A stretch of DNA of 64,000 bases, from positions 1-64,000 of the forward strand of contig JAHEAV010000005.1 in assembly GCA_024642565.1 (NCBI GenBank), read 5' to 3'. The translations under genes were made by a program, and so were the position numbers. Shown here one piece after another: positions 1-8,416 of this stretch; the stretch's first letter is position 1, and every line of letters begins with the position of its first letter. The stretch is from Erythrobacter sp. (GTDB taxonomy: Bacteria > Pseudomonadota > Alphaproteobacteria > Sphingomonadales > Sphingomonadaceae). The notes under the pieces were generated by a model. The model was given only the letters and a program-made list of their open reading frames with translations. It did no database searches and was not told the DNA's origin.

Positions 1-1
1 C

Positions 2-94
2 GAATTGATGGGCACGATCTTCCCGCACCCCACGCTAAGCGAAATGATGCATGAAAGCGTACTCGCCGCCTATGGCAAGGCGCTGCATATCTAG
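2..94 (+). CDS. lpdA: Dihydrolipoyl dehydrogenase, C-terminal end (partial)
   Basis: The window opens inside a reading frame whose last 30 residues read ELMGTIFPHPTLSEMMHESV and end GKALHI before a TAG stop. The HPTLSE..HE block is the conserved C-terminal dimer-interface segment of dihydrolipoyl dehydrogenase (E3), which contributes the active-site His-Glu pair of the partner subunit. E3 reoxidises lipoamide in the 2-oxoacid dehydrogenase complexes. pdhA, pdhB and lipA lie elsewhere in this window. Only the tail is visible, so another pyridine nucleotide-disulfide oxidoreductase of the same family cannot be fully excluded. Confidence 0.8.
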   Translation, partial: ELMGTIFPHPTLSEMMHESVLAAYGKALHI

Positions 95-115
95 CGCGAC
101 AAAATCAGGGAGTGG

Positions 116-205
116 TGGCGGACAGGGTGGGATTCGAACCCACGGTGAGCTTACACCCACGCCGGTTTTCAAGACCGGTGCCTTAAACCACTCGGCCACC
201 TGTCC
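116..205 (-). tRNA. tRNA-Ser (anticodon UGA)
   Basis: On the minus strand a 90-nt cloverleaf runs from GGACAGG to CCTGTCC, then G and an encoded CCA. The D region is TGGCCGAGTGG. The anticodon stem-loop CCGGTCTTGAAAACCGG carries anticodon TGA. A long variable arm and the T arm GTGGGTTCGAATCCCAC follow, as expected for a class II serine tRNA. It decodes UCA and other UCN codons. It lies between the lpdA tail and a plus-strand transglycosylase gene. Confidence 0.95.
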
Positions 206-343
206 GCTTGAGCAGCGCCGCTAGCGCGTGTTGCGCGGTTTGTCATCCCGGCAAATTGCATGAAATGCCCATCTCGGGGTCAAATCGGCACCGGATACCG
301 AAAGTTATTTGCGGGTTCAGGTAGGCTGTGACATCACGGGCTG

Positions 344-1363
344 ATGCTTTGTAGACGTATTTTTTCTCTGTTCGTTGCCGCTTCGCTTGCTTCGTCCAGC
401 ACCCCTGCGATGACCCAGGATCTGCCGTTCGATGCCTATATGCAAATATTGGTGGCGCGGGCGCGGGCAGAGGGTGTCAGTGAACCGACGATCCAGCGGA
501 TGACGGTTGGTCTCACGCCCAATAGCCGGGTAATTGAGTTGGACCGGGCGCAGCCTGGAACGCCAAGCGCATCCGGATTCCCGCCGCTCGCGCCCTATCT
601 GGACCGGCATGTCGATAATGCACGGATTAATGGTGGCCGCAGGGTTCTTGCAGGCCTGGGCAGCACGGCTCGCCGTGTCGAAAGCCAGTATGGCGTGCCG
701 GCTGAGATAATCGTTGCGATCTGGGGCCACGAGACGAATTACGGCAGCTACAAAGGGGATTTCGATCTTTCCCGCTCGCTTGCAACCCTGGCGTGGGAAG
801 GGCGACGACGCGAGCTATTCGCCACCGAATGGATAGATTTGCTCAAGATTGCCGATCGTGGTTACGCCCGCTCGACAATGGTCGGCAGCTGGGCCGGGGC
901 CTTTGGCAATCCGCAGTTCCTGCCCAGCGTATATTTGCGGCTGGCGGTGGATGGGGACGGGGACGGACGGGCTGATATCTGGAACAGCCGCGCCGATACC
1001 CTGGCTTCCATTGCCAATTATTTCCGTGATGCCGGCTGGCGGACAGGCCAGCCATGGGGCGTAAGGGCAGCACTGCCCGCAGGTTTCAATCCAGAGGCGT
1101 TTCCCGGCAAGATTCTTTCCCCTGTTTGCCCGCGTGTCCACATACGCCACAGCCAATGGAAAACGGTGAAGGAATGGCGTGCGCTCGGCGTGCAGCCACA
1201 GAAATATCTGGCGGATGACGTTATGACGTCACTGTTTCAGCCTGACGGGCCGGGAAAACCTGCCTGGCTCTTAACGGCAAATTATAGGGTTATCCTCGAA
1301 TATAACTGCTCGAACTATTACGCGATGAGCGTGGGGTTGCTTGCAGATGAGATTGATCAATAA
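344..1363 (+). CDS. Lytic murein transglycosylase, MltB family
   Basis: This 339-residue secreted protein starts with a signal peptide of about 24 residues (MLCRRIFSLFVAASLASSS, then a TPAMT cleavage region). The segment VAIWGHETNYG carries the catalytic glutamate (Glu130) of MltB/SltB-type transglycosylases, and GNPQFLPS and GDGDGRADIW are further family blocks. These enzymes cleave the MurNAc-GlcNAc bond of peptidoglycan to give 1,6-anhydro ends. There is no C-terminal peptidoglycan-binding domain and no lipobox, so it is probably a soluble periplasmic form. It overlaps the RlpA-like gene and heads a cell-wall group with the carboxypeptidase behind it. Confidence 0.9.
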   Translation: MLCRRIFSLFVAASLASSSTPAMTQDLPFDAYMQILVARARAEGVSEPTIQRMTVGLTPNSRVIELDRAQPGTPSASGFPPLAPYLDRHVDNARINGGRRVLAGLGSTARRVESQYGVPAEIIVAIWGHETNYGSYKGDFDLSRSLATLAWEGRRRELFATEWIDLLKIADRGYARSTMVGSWAGAFGNPQFLPSVYLRLAVDGDGDGRADIWNSRADTLASIANYFRDAGWRTGQPWGVRAALPAGFNPEAFPGKILSPVCPRVHIRHSQWKTVKEWRALGVQPQKYLADDVMTSLFQPDGPGKPAWLLTANYRVILEYNCSNYYAMSVGLLADEIDQ

Positions 1364-2285
1364 CACCATTGGCGGGCTACTGGCCCTTGGCCTGATTGCA
1401 GCGCTGGGCGCTTGCAGTGAAGCAGGGGGCAGCGGCAGAGCCTTATTTTCGGCAGATAATCCGCCGGTTTTGGTGAATTCTACCGGGCCCGAAGGCGACT
1501 ACCCCGTCGTGATCGGCGATCCCTACCTAGTTGATGGCAAGCAATTTGTTCCATCGGACACCATGAGCTACGACGAAGTCGGTTATGCTTTGGCTGGCAG
1601 TCAGGCGGAAACCGGCGTTACCGCCGCGCATAAGACCTTGCCCTTGCCCAGCTATGCTGAGGTAACATCGCTTGAATCGGGCAGGACGATCCTGGTCCGG
1701 GTCGAGCGGCGCGGCCCGATGACGGACGAGGGCCTGGTGGCCCTTTCCCCGGCGGCCTTGGCACAACTTGGGGCAACAGAGGGTGCACCTGTGCGGGTAC
1801 GCCGCGTCAATCCACCAGAAGCAGACCGCTACAAGTTGCGCACGGGCCAGACGGCTCCCGAACGGATGGATACGCCCCAGTCTTTGGTGGCGGTGCTCAA
1901 ACGCAAGCTTCCGGCACGCGGTTCCGCCGATCTCGGCCAACCGGCGATGTTGGTGGAAGCCGCTGTGTTTGCACCCGTTGCGCCTCCTGCGCAGCTGGCC
2001 GCAAACGAGCCGCAAATCGAAGCCGCTATTCCGGTGGAAGGCACACCAGAGGCTTTGCCAGTCCCGAATGAAGCGAAAGGCACCTTCGTGATCCAGGCAG
2101 CCACATTTGCCAGCAAGGCCAACTCGCAAAGGGCCGCTGAAAATTTGCAAGGGTTTGTCAGCCAGACCGGGAACTATTACCGGGTCAAATTGGGTCCCTT
2201 TATCAACCGGGAACAAGCCGATGCAGCACTCGCCAAGGTCCGCGCGGCAGGGTATAGCGACGCGAGAGTTTTAGTTTCAGGCTGA
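1347..2285 (+). CDS. RlpA-like septal lipoprotein with SPOR domain
   Basis: The protein has a lipoprotein signal with lipobox LGAC (Cys23 from the ATG at 1347). A central double-psi beta-barrel region follows, and a C-terminal SPOR domain (GTFVIQAATFASKANSQRAA ... YYRVKLGPF) binds denuded septal glycan. RlpA proteins are septal glycan-processing lipoproteins; some are lytic transglycosylases. The usual SWYG...TANGE motif is replaced by YDEVGYALAGSQAETGVTAAH, so activity cannot be assumed. The ORF track begins at a TTG six bases upstream; the ATG with GTGGGG about ten bases ahead is the better start. It overlaps the transglycosylase gene by 17 bases. Confidence 0.85.
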   Translation: MRLINNTIGGLLALGLIAALGACSEAGGSGRALFSADNPPVLVNSTGPEGDYPVVIGDPYLVDGKQFVPSDTMSYDEVGYALAGSQAETGVTAAHKTLPLPSYAEVTSLESGRTILVRVERRGPMTDEGLVALSPAALAQLGATEGAPVRVRRVNPPEADRYKLRTGQTAPERMDTPQSLVAVLKRKLPARGSADLGQPAMLVEAAVFAPVAPPAQLAANEPQIEAAIPVEGTPEALPVPNEAKGTFVIQAATFASKANSQRAAENLQGFVSQTGNYYRVKLGPFINREQADAALAKVRAAGYSDARVLVSG

Positions 2286-2303
2286 TGCACCGGCTAGCTT
2301 CCG

Positions 2304-3479
2304 GTGACGGGAGCGGTTTTGATAAAGTTTCTGCGAATATCGGGTATGGCTCTGGCGCTTGCTACGGCAAGCGCTGCGGGCAGTGTAGCGTCTTCACCGG
2401 CAACCATACCGGCGCCTTCGGAAGCGCCCATTGCCATGCTGTTCGACATGAGTTCAGGCCAGATCCTGGTCCAGCGTGACGTTGACCGCCGCTTCGTTCC
2501 CGCATCGATTACCAAGGTGATGACACTTTTCCTCGCCTTCGAACTGATTGATCAGAAGAAGTTGAACCCGGATCAGATATTCACCGTACGCCCCGAAACA
2601 TTCGAGGTTTGGCATAATCAGGGATCGCGCATGTTCCTGCCGCGCGATGCGCGTGTATCGGTTGACGATCTGCTGATGGGCATCGCAGCGGTTTCGGCCA
2701 ATGATGGCGCGGTGGTTCTGGCCGAAGGCGCGGTCGGTTCGGTCGATAAATGGGTCGCCTTGATGAACGCCGAAGCGCGGGCATTGGGCATGCGGGACAG
2801 CCACTTTGGTACACCCAATGGCTGGCCGGACGAAGGGCGGACCTACACCAGCGCCCGCGATCTGGTTACTCTGGCCCGCGCGCTGATCACACGCCACCCG
2901 AATGAATTTGCACGTTACATCGGGCGCGAAGGCTTCGCCTATAACGGCATAGCCCAGCCTAATCATGACCCGATGATCGGCGCAGTCAAAGGCGCAGATG
3001 GACTGAAAACCGGATTTACCAATGAAGCGGGTTATGGTTTTCTTGGCACGGCGCAGCGCGATGGCCGCCGCCTGGTCATGGTTGTTGCGGCGGTTGATAC
3101 GGGTGCGAAACGCAAATTGGCAGCGCGGGAACTGATGGAGTGGGGATTTGCCAGCCACACTGTCAGGCATCTGTTCAATGCCGGAAGTCCGGTTGCCGCT
3201 GCAGAAGTGCAAGATGGTGAGACAGGGAATGTCGGCTTGATCGCACAAGGTACAATCAATGCCAGCTTTGCGGTTGGGACACAGCCGAACGTAAAATTGA
3301 CCGTGCGGTACGAAGGGCCATTGCAAGCCCCCATCGCCAAGGGCGAGCAGGTCGCCGAACTTGAGATATTGGTCGATGGTCAGCCGCCTTCACGCGTGCC
3401 GCTGGTAACAGATCGCGCAGTAGCCAAGGCCGGTCCTTTCCAGCGGTTGCTCAATGGCTTGAAAGCCCTGATTTCGTGA
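2304..3479 (+). CDS. D-alanyl-D-alanine carboxypeptidase (PBP5/6 type)
   Basis: This is a class C penicillin-binding protein of 391 residues. The SxxK motif is SITK (Ser about 68), SxN is SAN in AAVSANDGAV, and KTG appears as LKTGFT, in the order and spacing of peptidase family S11. A C-terminal PBP5-type domain follows. It would trim the terminal D-alanine from peptidoglycan pentapeptides in the periplasm. The reading frame opens at a GTG; an ATG at residue 15 is an alternative. The N-terminus is a signal or anchor sequence. Its end overlaps tmk by four bases (GTGA), implying translational coupling. Confidence 0.9.
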   Translation: MTGAVLIKFLRISGMALALATASAAGSVASSPATIPAPSEAPIAMLFDMSSGQILVQRDVDRRFVPASITKVMTLFLAFELIDQKKLNPDQIFTVRPETFEVWHNQGSRMFLPRDARVSVDDLLMGIAAVSANDGAVVLAEGAVGSVDKWVALMNAEARALGMRDSHFGTPNGWPDEGRTYTSARDLVTLARALITRHPNEFARYIGREGFAYNGIAQPNHDPMIGAVKGADGLKTGFTNEAGYGFLGTAQRDGRRLVMVVAAVDTGAKRKLAARELMEWGFASHTVRHLFNAGSPVAAAEVQDGETGNVGLIAQGTINASFAVGTQPNVKLTVRYEGPLQAPIAKGEQVAELEILVDGQPPSRVPLVTDRAVAKAGPFQRLLNGLKALIS

Positions 3480-4117
3480 CCCGGGGCAAATTCATTGCTC
3501 TCGAAGGCGGCGAAGGCACTGGCAAGAGTACGCAGGCTCGCTTGCTCGCGGCTGCATTGGAAGGCCGTGGCCACAAGATTGTAATCACTCGCGAGCCCGG
3601 CGGAACCGAAGGCGCGGAAGCGATCCGGAACCTATTACTCCATCCTCCCGGCAAGGGATGGGGTGCCCGGGCAGAGGCCTTGCTGTTTGCAGCGGCACGC
3701 TCCGACCATGTCGAGCGCCTGATCAGGCCTGCACTGAACGAAGGGAAATGGGTGATTTGCGACCGCTTTGTCGATTCCAGTCGCGCCTATCAAGGCGGGG
3801 CAGGGGGCCTGGGCGATGACGCGATTCGTGCGCTTCACCAATTCGGCAGCGAAGGCTTTCGGCCTGATATGACGTTACTCATTCAGGTTCCACCGAGTGA
3901 GATTGCCGATCGTTTGGCCACGCGCGATAACGGGGTTTCGGACGCCATCGGCGGAAGAGATGCCGCGTATCACGAACGGGTTGCACAGGCCTTTGCCGCT
4001 CTTGCCGCATCCGAACCGCAGAACTTTTGTGTGATCGACGGACAGGGAAACCCCGATACCGTGCACCAGCATGTCATGGCCGCGCTGGAGCCCTTGCTGG
4101 CGGGTGATGCCCCATGA
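3476..4117 (+). CDS. tmk: Thymidylate kinase
   Basis: The 213-residue protein begins MTRGKFIALEGGEGTGKSTQ, the P-loop of dTMP kinase, and has the DRFVDSS motif that contacts the nucleotide and the YQGGAGGL block. It phosphorylates dTMP to dTDP for DNA precursor supply. The start is a GTG overlapping the carboxypeptidase stop, and its own stop overlaps the holB start (ATGA). The tmk-holB pairing is widespread in bacteria and supports both calls. Confidence 0.95.
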   Translation: MTRGKFIALEGGEGTGKSTQARLLAAALEGRGHKIVITREPGGTEGAEAIRNLLLHPPGKGWGARAEALLFAAARSDHVERLIRPALNEGKWVICDRFVDSSRAYQGGAGGLGDDAIRALHQFGSEGFRPDMTLLIQVPPSEIADRLATRDNGVSDAIGGRDAAYHERVAQAFAALAASEPQNFCVIDGQGNPDTVHQHVMAALEPLLAGDAP

Positions 4118-5073
4118 TGGCCGGACATGAAGACGTATGGCGTGAGTGGCGTGATGCGATGGCCGGGCCGCGCATGCATCATGCATGGCTGCTGGCAGGC
4201 AAGGCCGGTCTGGGCAAAATGGAGTTCGCCCTGGCTGCAGCGCGCGAACTTGTGTCCGAACCGGGCTCGCATCAGGCATTCGATCAGCATCCCGATATCC
4301 TTGTTCTGACCCATTTGCCCAAAGACGAGAAAGAAGAACGCAAGCGTGAAGATGGCAAGCCATTTGAATTGAAACGCAATATCGCAATCTCGCAGATACG
4401 CTTGATGCAGAAACGGCTTACCACAAGGCCAACGATCGGAAGCCGCCGGGCGATCATAATCGATCCTGCCGATGATATGGAGAAGGGCGCCTCCAACGCT
4501 CTGTTGAAGAGCCTGGAGGAACCACCCCAAGGCACCTATTTCCTTCTTGTTGCCCATCGGCCGGCGCGATTATTGCCGACGATCCGTTCACGATGTCGGG
4601 TGCTTCGTTTTCCCACTCTGTCCGATCAGGATATGGGCCGATTCCTCATGCGGGAAGCGCCGGAGGAAGATGAAGCTTCGCGGCAGGCGGCGATAAATGC
4701 CGCGGGTGGTTCCCCGGGCGCAGCCCTGGAATTCATCGCCCGTGATTTAGGGCAATTGGATCAATTGATGCGGATGATCACGGATAAAGGCGATCCGGAT
4801 TTCTCCTTGCGGGGGCGGCTTGCCGATACAATTGGCACGCGGCCCGATCGCGCCCGGGTGCAGGCAACTCTCGATCTGGCGCGATCGGTGCTCTCCAGCA
4901 TGGCTGCGGAGTGCCCAATTGACCAGATTCCCGCACTGGCCGACGCGCATGCAGAATTGGTCAGCCTTTCGGCGCAGGCGCCGACCTATAATTTTGACGC
5001 AACGCTGCTGGTAATGGAAATCGGTAGCTTGCTAGCCTCCGCCGCGATGCCTAGGGATCGCGCCCATGTCTGA
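4114..5073 (+). CDS. holB: DNA polymerase III delta-prime subunit
   Basis: This 319-residue AAA+ protein belongs to the clamp-loader family. Visible are HHAWLLAGKAGLGKMEFALA near the N-terminus, a sensor region NALLKSLEEPPQGTYFLLVA, and RSRCRVLRFP. Delta-prime loads the sliding clamp together with gamma/tau and delta. The P-loop-like GKAGLGK is retained, as in many delta-prime proteins that do not hydrolyse ATP. It is coupled to tmk by a four-base overlap and overlaps metG by eight bases. Confidence 0.92.
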   Translation: MMAGHEDVWREWRDAMAGPRMHHAWLLAGKAGLGKMEFALAAARELVSEPGSHQAFDQHPDILVLTHLPKDEKEERKREDGKPFELKRNIAISQIRLMQKRLTTRPTIGSRRAIIIDPADDMEKGASNALLKSLEEPPQGTYFLLVAHRPARLLPTIRSRCRVLRFPTLSDQDMGRFLMREAPEEDEASRQAAINAAGGSPGAALEFIARDLGQLDQLMRMITDKGDPDFSLRGRLADTIGTRPDRARVQATLDLARSVLSSMAAECPIDQIPALADAHAELVSLSAQAPTYNFDATLLVMEIGSLLASAAMPRDRAHV

Positions 5074-6643
5074 TCAATGCCCCACGCCGTTCTATATCAC
5101 CACGGCCATTTCCTACCCCAACGGGCGGCCGCACATCGGCCACGCTTATGAAGCGATTGCAGCTGATGTTATTGCCCGGTTCCAGCGCGCGCGCGGACGC
5201 GAAGTTCGATTCCAGACCGGTACGGACGAACACGGCCTGAAAATGCTGCGAAAGGCGGAAGAGCAAGGCCGTAGCGCACGCGACCTTGCCGATGAAATGT
5301 CCGGATATTTCCGCAGCATGTGCGATAGTCTTAATGTAAGTTATGACCGGTTTATCCGTACAGTTGACGATGACCACCACGGTGCCAGTCAAGCCCTGTG
5401 GCAGGCCATGGAAGCCAATGGCGACCTCTATCTTGATCGCTACGAAGGCTGGTATTCGGTTCGGGACGAAGCCTTTTACGACGAAAGTGAACTGGTCACC
5501 GGGGAGGGCGCGGAGCGATTATCTCCCCAGGGAACACCGGTGGAATGGACAGTTGAGGAAAGCTGGTTTTTCCGACTGTCCAATTATCAGGCCAAATTGC
5601 TCGACCTGTTCGAAAAAGATCCGGATTTCCTGAAGCCCGATAGCCGCAGGAACGAAATGATTGCCTTTGTATCGGCAGGACTGCGGGATTTGTCCGTCTC
5701 GCGCACCAGTTTCGACTGGGGCGTGAAGGTGCCCGGCAGCGATGGCCATGTGATGTATGTTTGGGTCGATGCGTTGACCAATTATCTTACAGGACTTGGT
5801 TATCCAGACGAAACCGAATTGATGGCAAAATTCTGGCCGGCCGATATCCATCTGATTGGCAAGGACATCGTGCGGTTTCACGCCGTCTATTGGCCGGCAT
5901 TCTTGATGAGTGCAGGCCTTGCTTTGCCCAGGCAGGTTTTCGGGCACGGGTTTCTGCTCAACCGCGGTGAGAAGGAAAGCAAATCGCTGGGCAATGTTAC
6001 GGACCCGATCGAGCTGGCCGAGCAGTTTGGGGTCGATACCTTGCGGTATTTCCTCATGCGCGAGGTCGCCTTTGGTCAGGATGGCAGCTATTCACCTGAA
6101 GCCATTGTAACCAGGGCCAATGCGGAACTGGCGAACAGTTTTGGCAATCTGGCGCAGCGTACATTATCGATGATTTTCAAGAATATGGATGGGGTTCCTT
6201 CCGCGCAATACGAAGCTGATAACGCGGATGAAGCGCTTGAAACGCTGGTCAATAACGCCTGTCTAACCGTTCTTCCTGATGAATTTGAGGCTCTGAATTT
6301 CTCTGAAGGTCTGGCGGAATGGATGCGGGCCGTATTCGCCTGCAACCAATATGTCGACGAACAGGCGCCTTGGGCGCTCCGCAAGGAAGACCCGATCCGG
6401 ATGGTTGCCGTGCTGATGACCTTGTTCCGACAGGTTCGAACGTTGGCGGTTGCGATCCGCTGCGTAGTGCCCGATTCCGCCGATCGCCTGCTGGACCAAT
6501 TAGGTATTGCGCCGGATCAACGGGATTTTGCCGCCTTGGAAAATACGCACTGGCTTGAAGAACTGACAGCGTCCGGCTTCACACTCACCAAGCCTGAAGG
6601 CGTGTTCCCACGAATTGAGCTGCCAAATGGTGAGCCGGCCTGA
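5066..6643 (+). CDS. metG: Methionyl-tRNA synthetase
   Basis: At 525 residues this is the compact form of MetRS, without the C-terminal tRNA-binding EMAP-like domain. The class I HIGH motif is in YPNGRPHIGHAYEA near residue 20. The KMSKS position reads KESKSLGN, a variant with Glu in the second place. WVDALTNYL and the C-terminal anticodon-binding helices are present. It charges tRNA-Met. It overlaps holB and is followed by tatD with a one-base overlap (TGATG). Confidence 0.93.
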   Translation: MSDQCPTPFYITTAISYPNGRPHIGHAYEAIAADVIARFQRARGREVRFQTGTDEHGLKMLRKAEEQGRSARDLADEMSGYFRSMCDSLNVSYDRFIRTVDDDHHGASQALWQAMEANGDLYLDRYEGWYSVRDEAFYDESELVTGEGAERLSPQGTPVEWTVEESWFFRLSNYQAKLLDLFEKDPDFLKPDSRRNEMIAFVSAGLRDLSVSRTSFDWGVKVPGSDGHVMYVWVDALTNYLTGLGYPDETELMAKFWPADIHLIGKDIVRFHAVYWPAFLMSAGLALPRQVFGHGFLLNRGEKESKSLGNVTDPIELAEQFGVDTLRYFLMREVAFGQDGSYSPEAIVTRANAELANSFGNLAQRTLSMIFKNMDGVPSAQYEADNADEALETLVNNACLTVLPDEFEALNFSEGLAEWMRAVFACNQYVDEQAPWALRKEDPIRMVAVLMTLFRQVRTLAVAIRCVVPDSADRLLDQLGIAPDQRDFAALENTHWLEELTASGFTLTKPEGVFPRIELPNGEPA

Positions 6644-7419
6644 TGCTTGTCGATAGCCATTGCCATCTGGAATATGAAGGGCTGGTAGAAGACCAGGCTG
6701 GTGCCTTGGCGCGGGCAAGGGCGGCAGGCGTGCAGGGATTTCTCAACATCTCGACCCGCCAAAATGAGTGGGACCGGGTAATCGGCACGGCCTTGCGCGA
6801 ACCGGATGTCTGGGCCAGCGTGGGCATCCACCCGCATGAAGCCGATGCTCATGCCGATCTTGGCGCCGAAGCGCTTCGTAAGGCCGCCGAAAATTCGCGT
6901 GTGATCGGCATCGGCGAAAGCGGATTGGACTATTATTACGACAAGTCTGATCGCAATGTGCAGAAATCCCTGTTCCGGATGCACATTGGTATTGCCCGGG
7001 AAACCGGGCTCCCCATCATCATCCACACACGTGATGCTGAGGACGATACCTATGCCATTTTGGCAGAGGAAATGGAGAAGGGCACCTTCCCCGCGCTGAT
7101 CCATTGCTTCACCGCTTCGGCAGAATTTGCGCGCAAAGTGCTCGAACTCGGTTTGACAATTTCACTGTCTGGAATTGTAACATTCAAGAATGCCAAGGAT
7201 CTGCAGGAAATTGCCTCACAATTGCCTGATGACCGAATTCTCGTCGAAACGGACAGTCCCTTCCTTGCTCCGGTACCGCATCGGGGCCGGCCATGCGAGC
7301 CGGCCTTTGTTCGGAACACAGCAGAATTTGTGGCCAATCTTCGCGGGGAAACTCTTGATTCACTTGCGAAAAAGACGACCAGTAATTTTTACTCCTTGTT
7401 CAAAAGGGCCGCTGCGTGA
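6643..7419 (+). CDS. TatD family metal-dependent hydrolase
   Basis: The 258-residue TIM-barrel hydrolase begins MLVDSHCHLEYEG with the DSHCH metal motif. It continues with SVGIHPHEA, IGIGESGLDYYYD, IIIHTRDA, HCFT and VETDSPFLAPVPHRG, the full TatD metal-ligand set. TatD proteins are DNases or related phosphohydrolases. The metG-tatD-metallohydrolase order is common in alphaproteobacteria. Both ends overlap neighbouring genes, so it is almost certainly translated from the same message. Confidence 0.9.
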   Translation: MLVDSHCHLEYEGLVEDQAGALARARAAGVQGFLNISTRQNEWDRVIGTALREPDVWASVGIHPHEADAHADLGAEALRKAAENSRVIGIGESGLDYYYDKSDRNVQKSLFRMHIGIARETGLPIIIHTRDAEDDTYAILAEEMEKGTFPALIHCFTASAEFARKVLELGLTISLSGIVTFKNAKDLQEIASQLPDDRILVETDSPFLAPVPHRGRPCEPAFVRNTAEFVANLRGETLDSLAKKTTSNFYSLFKRAAA

Positions 7420-8183
7420 AACTCCTGATGCTTGGGGCGGGCACCTCAACAGGTGTTCCGCGTATCGGCAATGATTGGGGTGAATGCGACCCGCTCGAAC
7501 CGAAGAATCGGCGCTCTAGAGTGTCGATCATGGTTGAAAGCAATGCAGGCAAGCGCCTGTTGGTCGACACTTCGACCGATTTACGCCTGCAATTGCTCGC
7601 CAATGAAATCGATCGGATCGATGCGGTTTTCTGGACGCATGACCATGCGGATCATTGCCACGGAATCGATGATTTGCGGCCACTGCGCTATGGCCGAAGT
7701 GGTGCGATTCCGGGCTATGCAGCGCAAGAAACCGTGAGGCGCCTTCGCCAGCGCTTCGACTATGTCTTTGCCGGGCAGCACGGCTATCCAACCATCGTCA
7801 GCCTTGAACCGCTGGACCGGATTCGACTGTGCGCCGGGTTCGCCGTTAAATGGTGCATAATGCCGCATGGACCGGCAAAGAGCACCGCCTTTCTTTTTGA
7901 AGAAGATGGTTTTTCAATTGGTTATGCGACAGACTTCAGTGGCATTACCGATGAAATGGTTGCGCTTTTTTCGGGCGCGGATCTGCTGGTCACCGATTGC
8001 CTGCGCCGCGAACCGCATCCAACTCACGCAAACCTCGAAATGGCGCTTGAACTGATCAAACGCAGCCGGGTTAAGCGAGCCGTCCTGACGCATTTGGATA
8101 AGAGCATGGACTACGCCACTTTGTCGAGCGAGGTGCCTGATCATGTAGCCGTTGGCTTCGACGGGCTGGAGATTGTGCTATGA
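7416..8183 (+). CDS. MBL-fold metallo-hydrolase (PhnP-like)
   Basis: A metallo-beta-lactamase fold protein of 255 residues with GAGTSTGVPRIG at the N-terminus and the metal motif THDHADHCHGIDDLR (HxHxDH). Later ligands lie in WCIMPHGPAKS, YATDFSG, LLVTDCLRREPHPTHANLE and VLTHLDKSMDY. This arrangement matches the PhnP/RNase Z-like phosphodiesterase group; the substrate here is unknown. The GTG start overlaps the tatD stop by four bases and its stop overlaps the next small ORF. Confidence 0.85.
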   Translation: MKLLMLGAGTSTGVPRIGNDWGECDPLEPKNRRSRVSIMVESNAGKRLLVDTSTDLRLQLLANEIDRIDAVFWTHDHADHCHGIDDLRPLRYGRSGAIPGYAAQETVRRLRQRFDYVFAGQHGYPTIVSLEPLDRIRLCAGFAVKWCIMPHGPAKSTAFLFEEDGFSIGYATDFSGITDEMVALFSGADLLVTDCLRREPHPTHANLEMALELIKRSRVKRAVLTHLDKSMDYATLSSEVPDHVAVGFDGLEIVL

Positions 8184-8350
8184 GACAAGTGGATTCGCTG
8201 CAGATCGTGTATCTGCTTGGCTGCCTTGTCCTGGTAGGCAGCGCGCTGGGCGCATACCGGCTCAAGTGGAGGTCGGGTTTGGTAATGGCGCTGGCCTGGG
8301 TAGCGATCTTTGCTATCGTATTCCTGTTTATCGACCTGGTTAAGCCGTGA
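8180..8350 (+). CDS. Small two-segment membrane protein (56 aa)
   Basis: This gene is too short for the supplied ORF track. An ATG overlapping the metallo-hydrolase stop (ATGA) opens a 56-codon frame that reads MRQVDSLQIVYLLGCLVLVG, then a short basic hinge YRLKWRSG, a second hydrophobic stretch and a terminal VKP. The layout is two transmembrane helices with positive charges in the connecting loop. Similar segments precede the protease domain of some alphaproteobacterial clan AA aspartic proteases, but no such domain follows here. The overlap argues it is translated; its function is unknown. Confidence 0.6.
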   Translation: MRQVDSLQIVYLLGCLVLVGSALGAYRLKWRSGLVMALAWVAIFAIVFLFIDLVKP

Positions 8351-8370
8351 AAGGGCGACCTTCTGGCTTC

Positions 8371-8416
8371 ACTAATTTAACATAATATATATTATCATTC
8401 CAATTGACCAGAGGCT
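8371..8416 (+). promoter_or_regulatory. AT-rich palindromic promoter region of mazG
   Basis: Within GC-rich surroundings there is a run of almost pure A/T that includes the perfect 14-base palindrome ATAATATATATTAT (8382-8395). TAATAT or ATTATC inside it could act as a -10 element. AGAGG, a usable ribosome site, sits just before the mazG ATG. No convincing -35 element is visible. I read the region as the mazG promoter with a possible regulator site. Confidence 0.4.

Noticed and set aside
2285-2479. Plus-strand ORF beginning just after the RlpA-like gene
   Set aside because: It is in another frame over the carboxypeptidase start, which carries clear SxxK, SxN and KTG motifs; a shadow frame.
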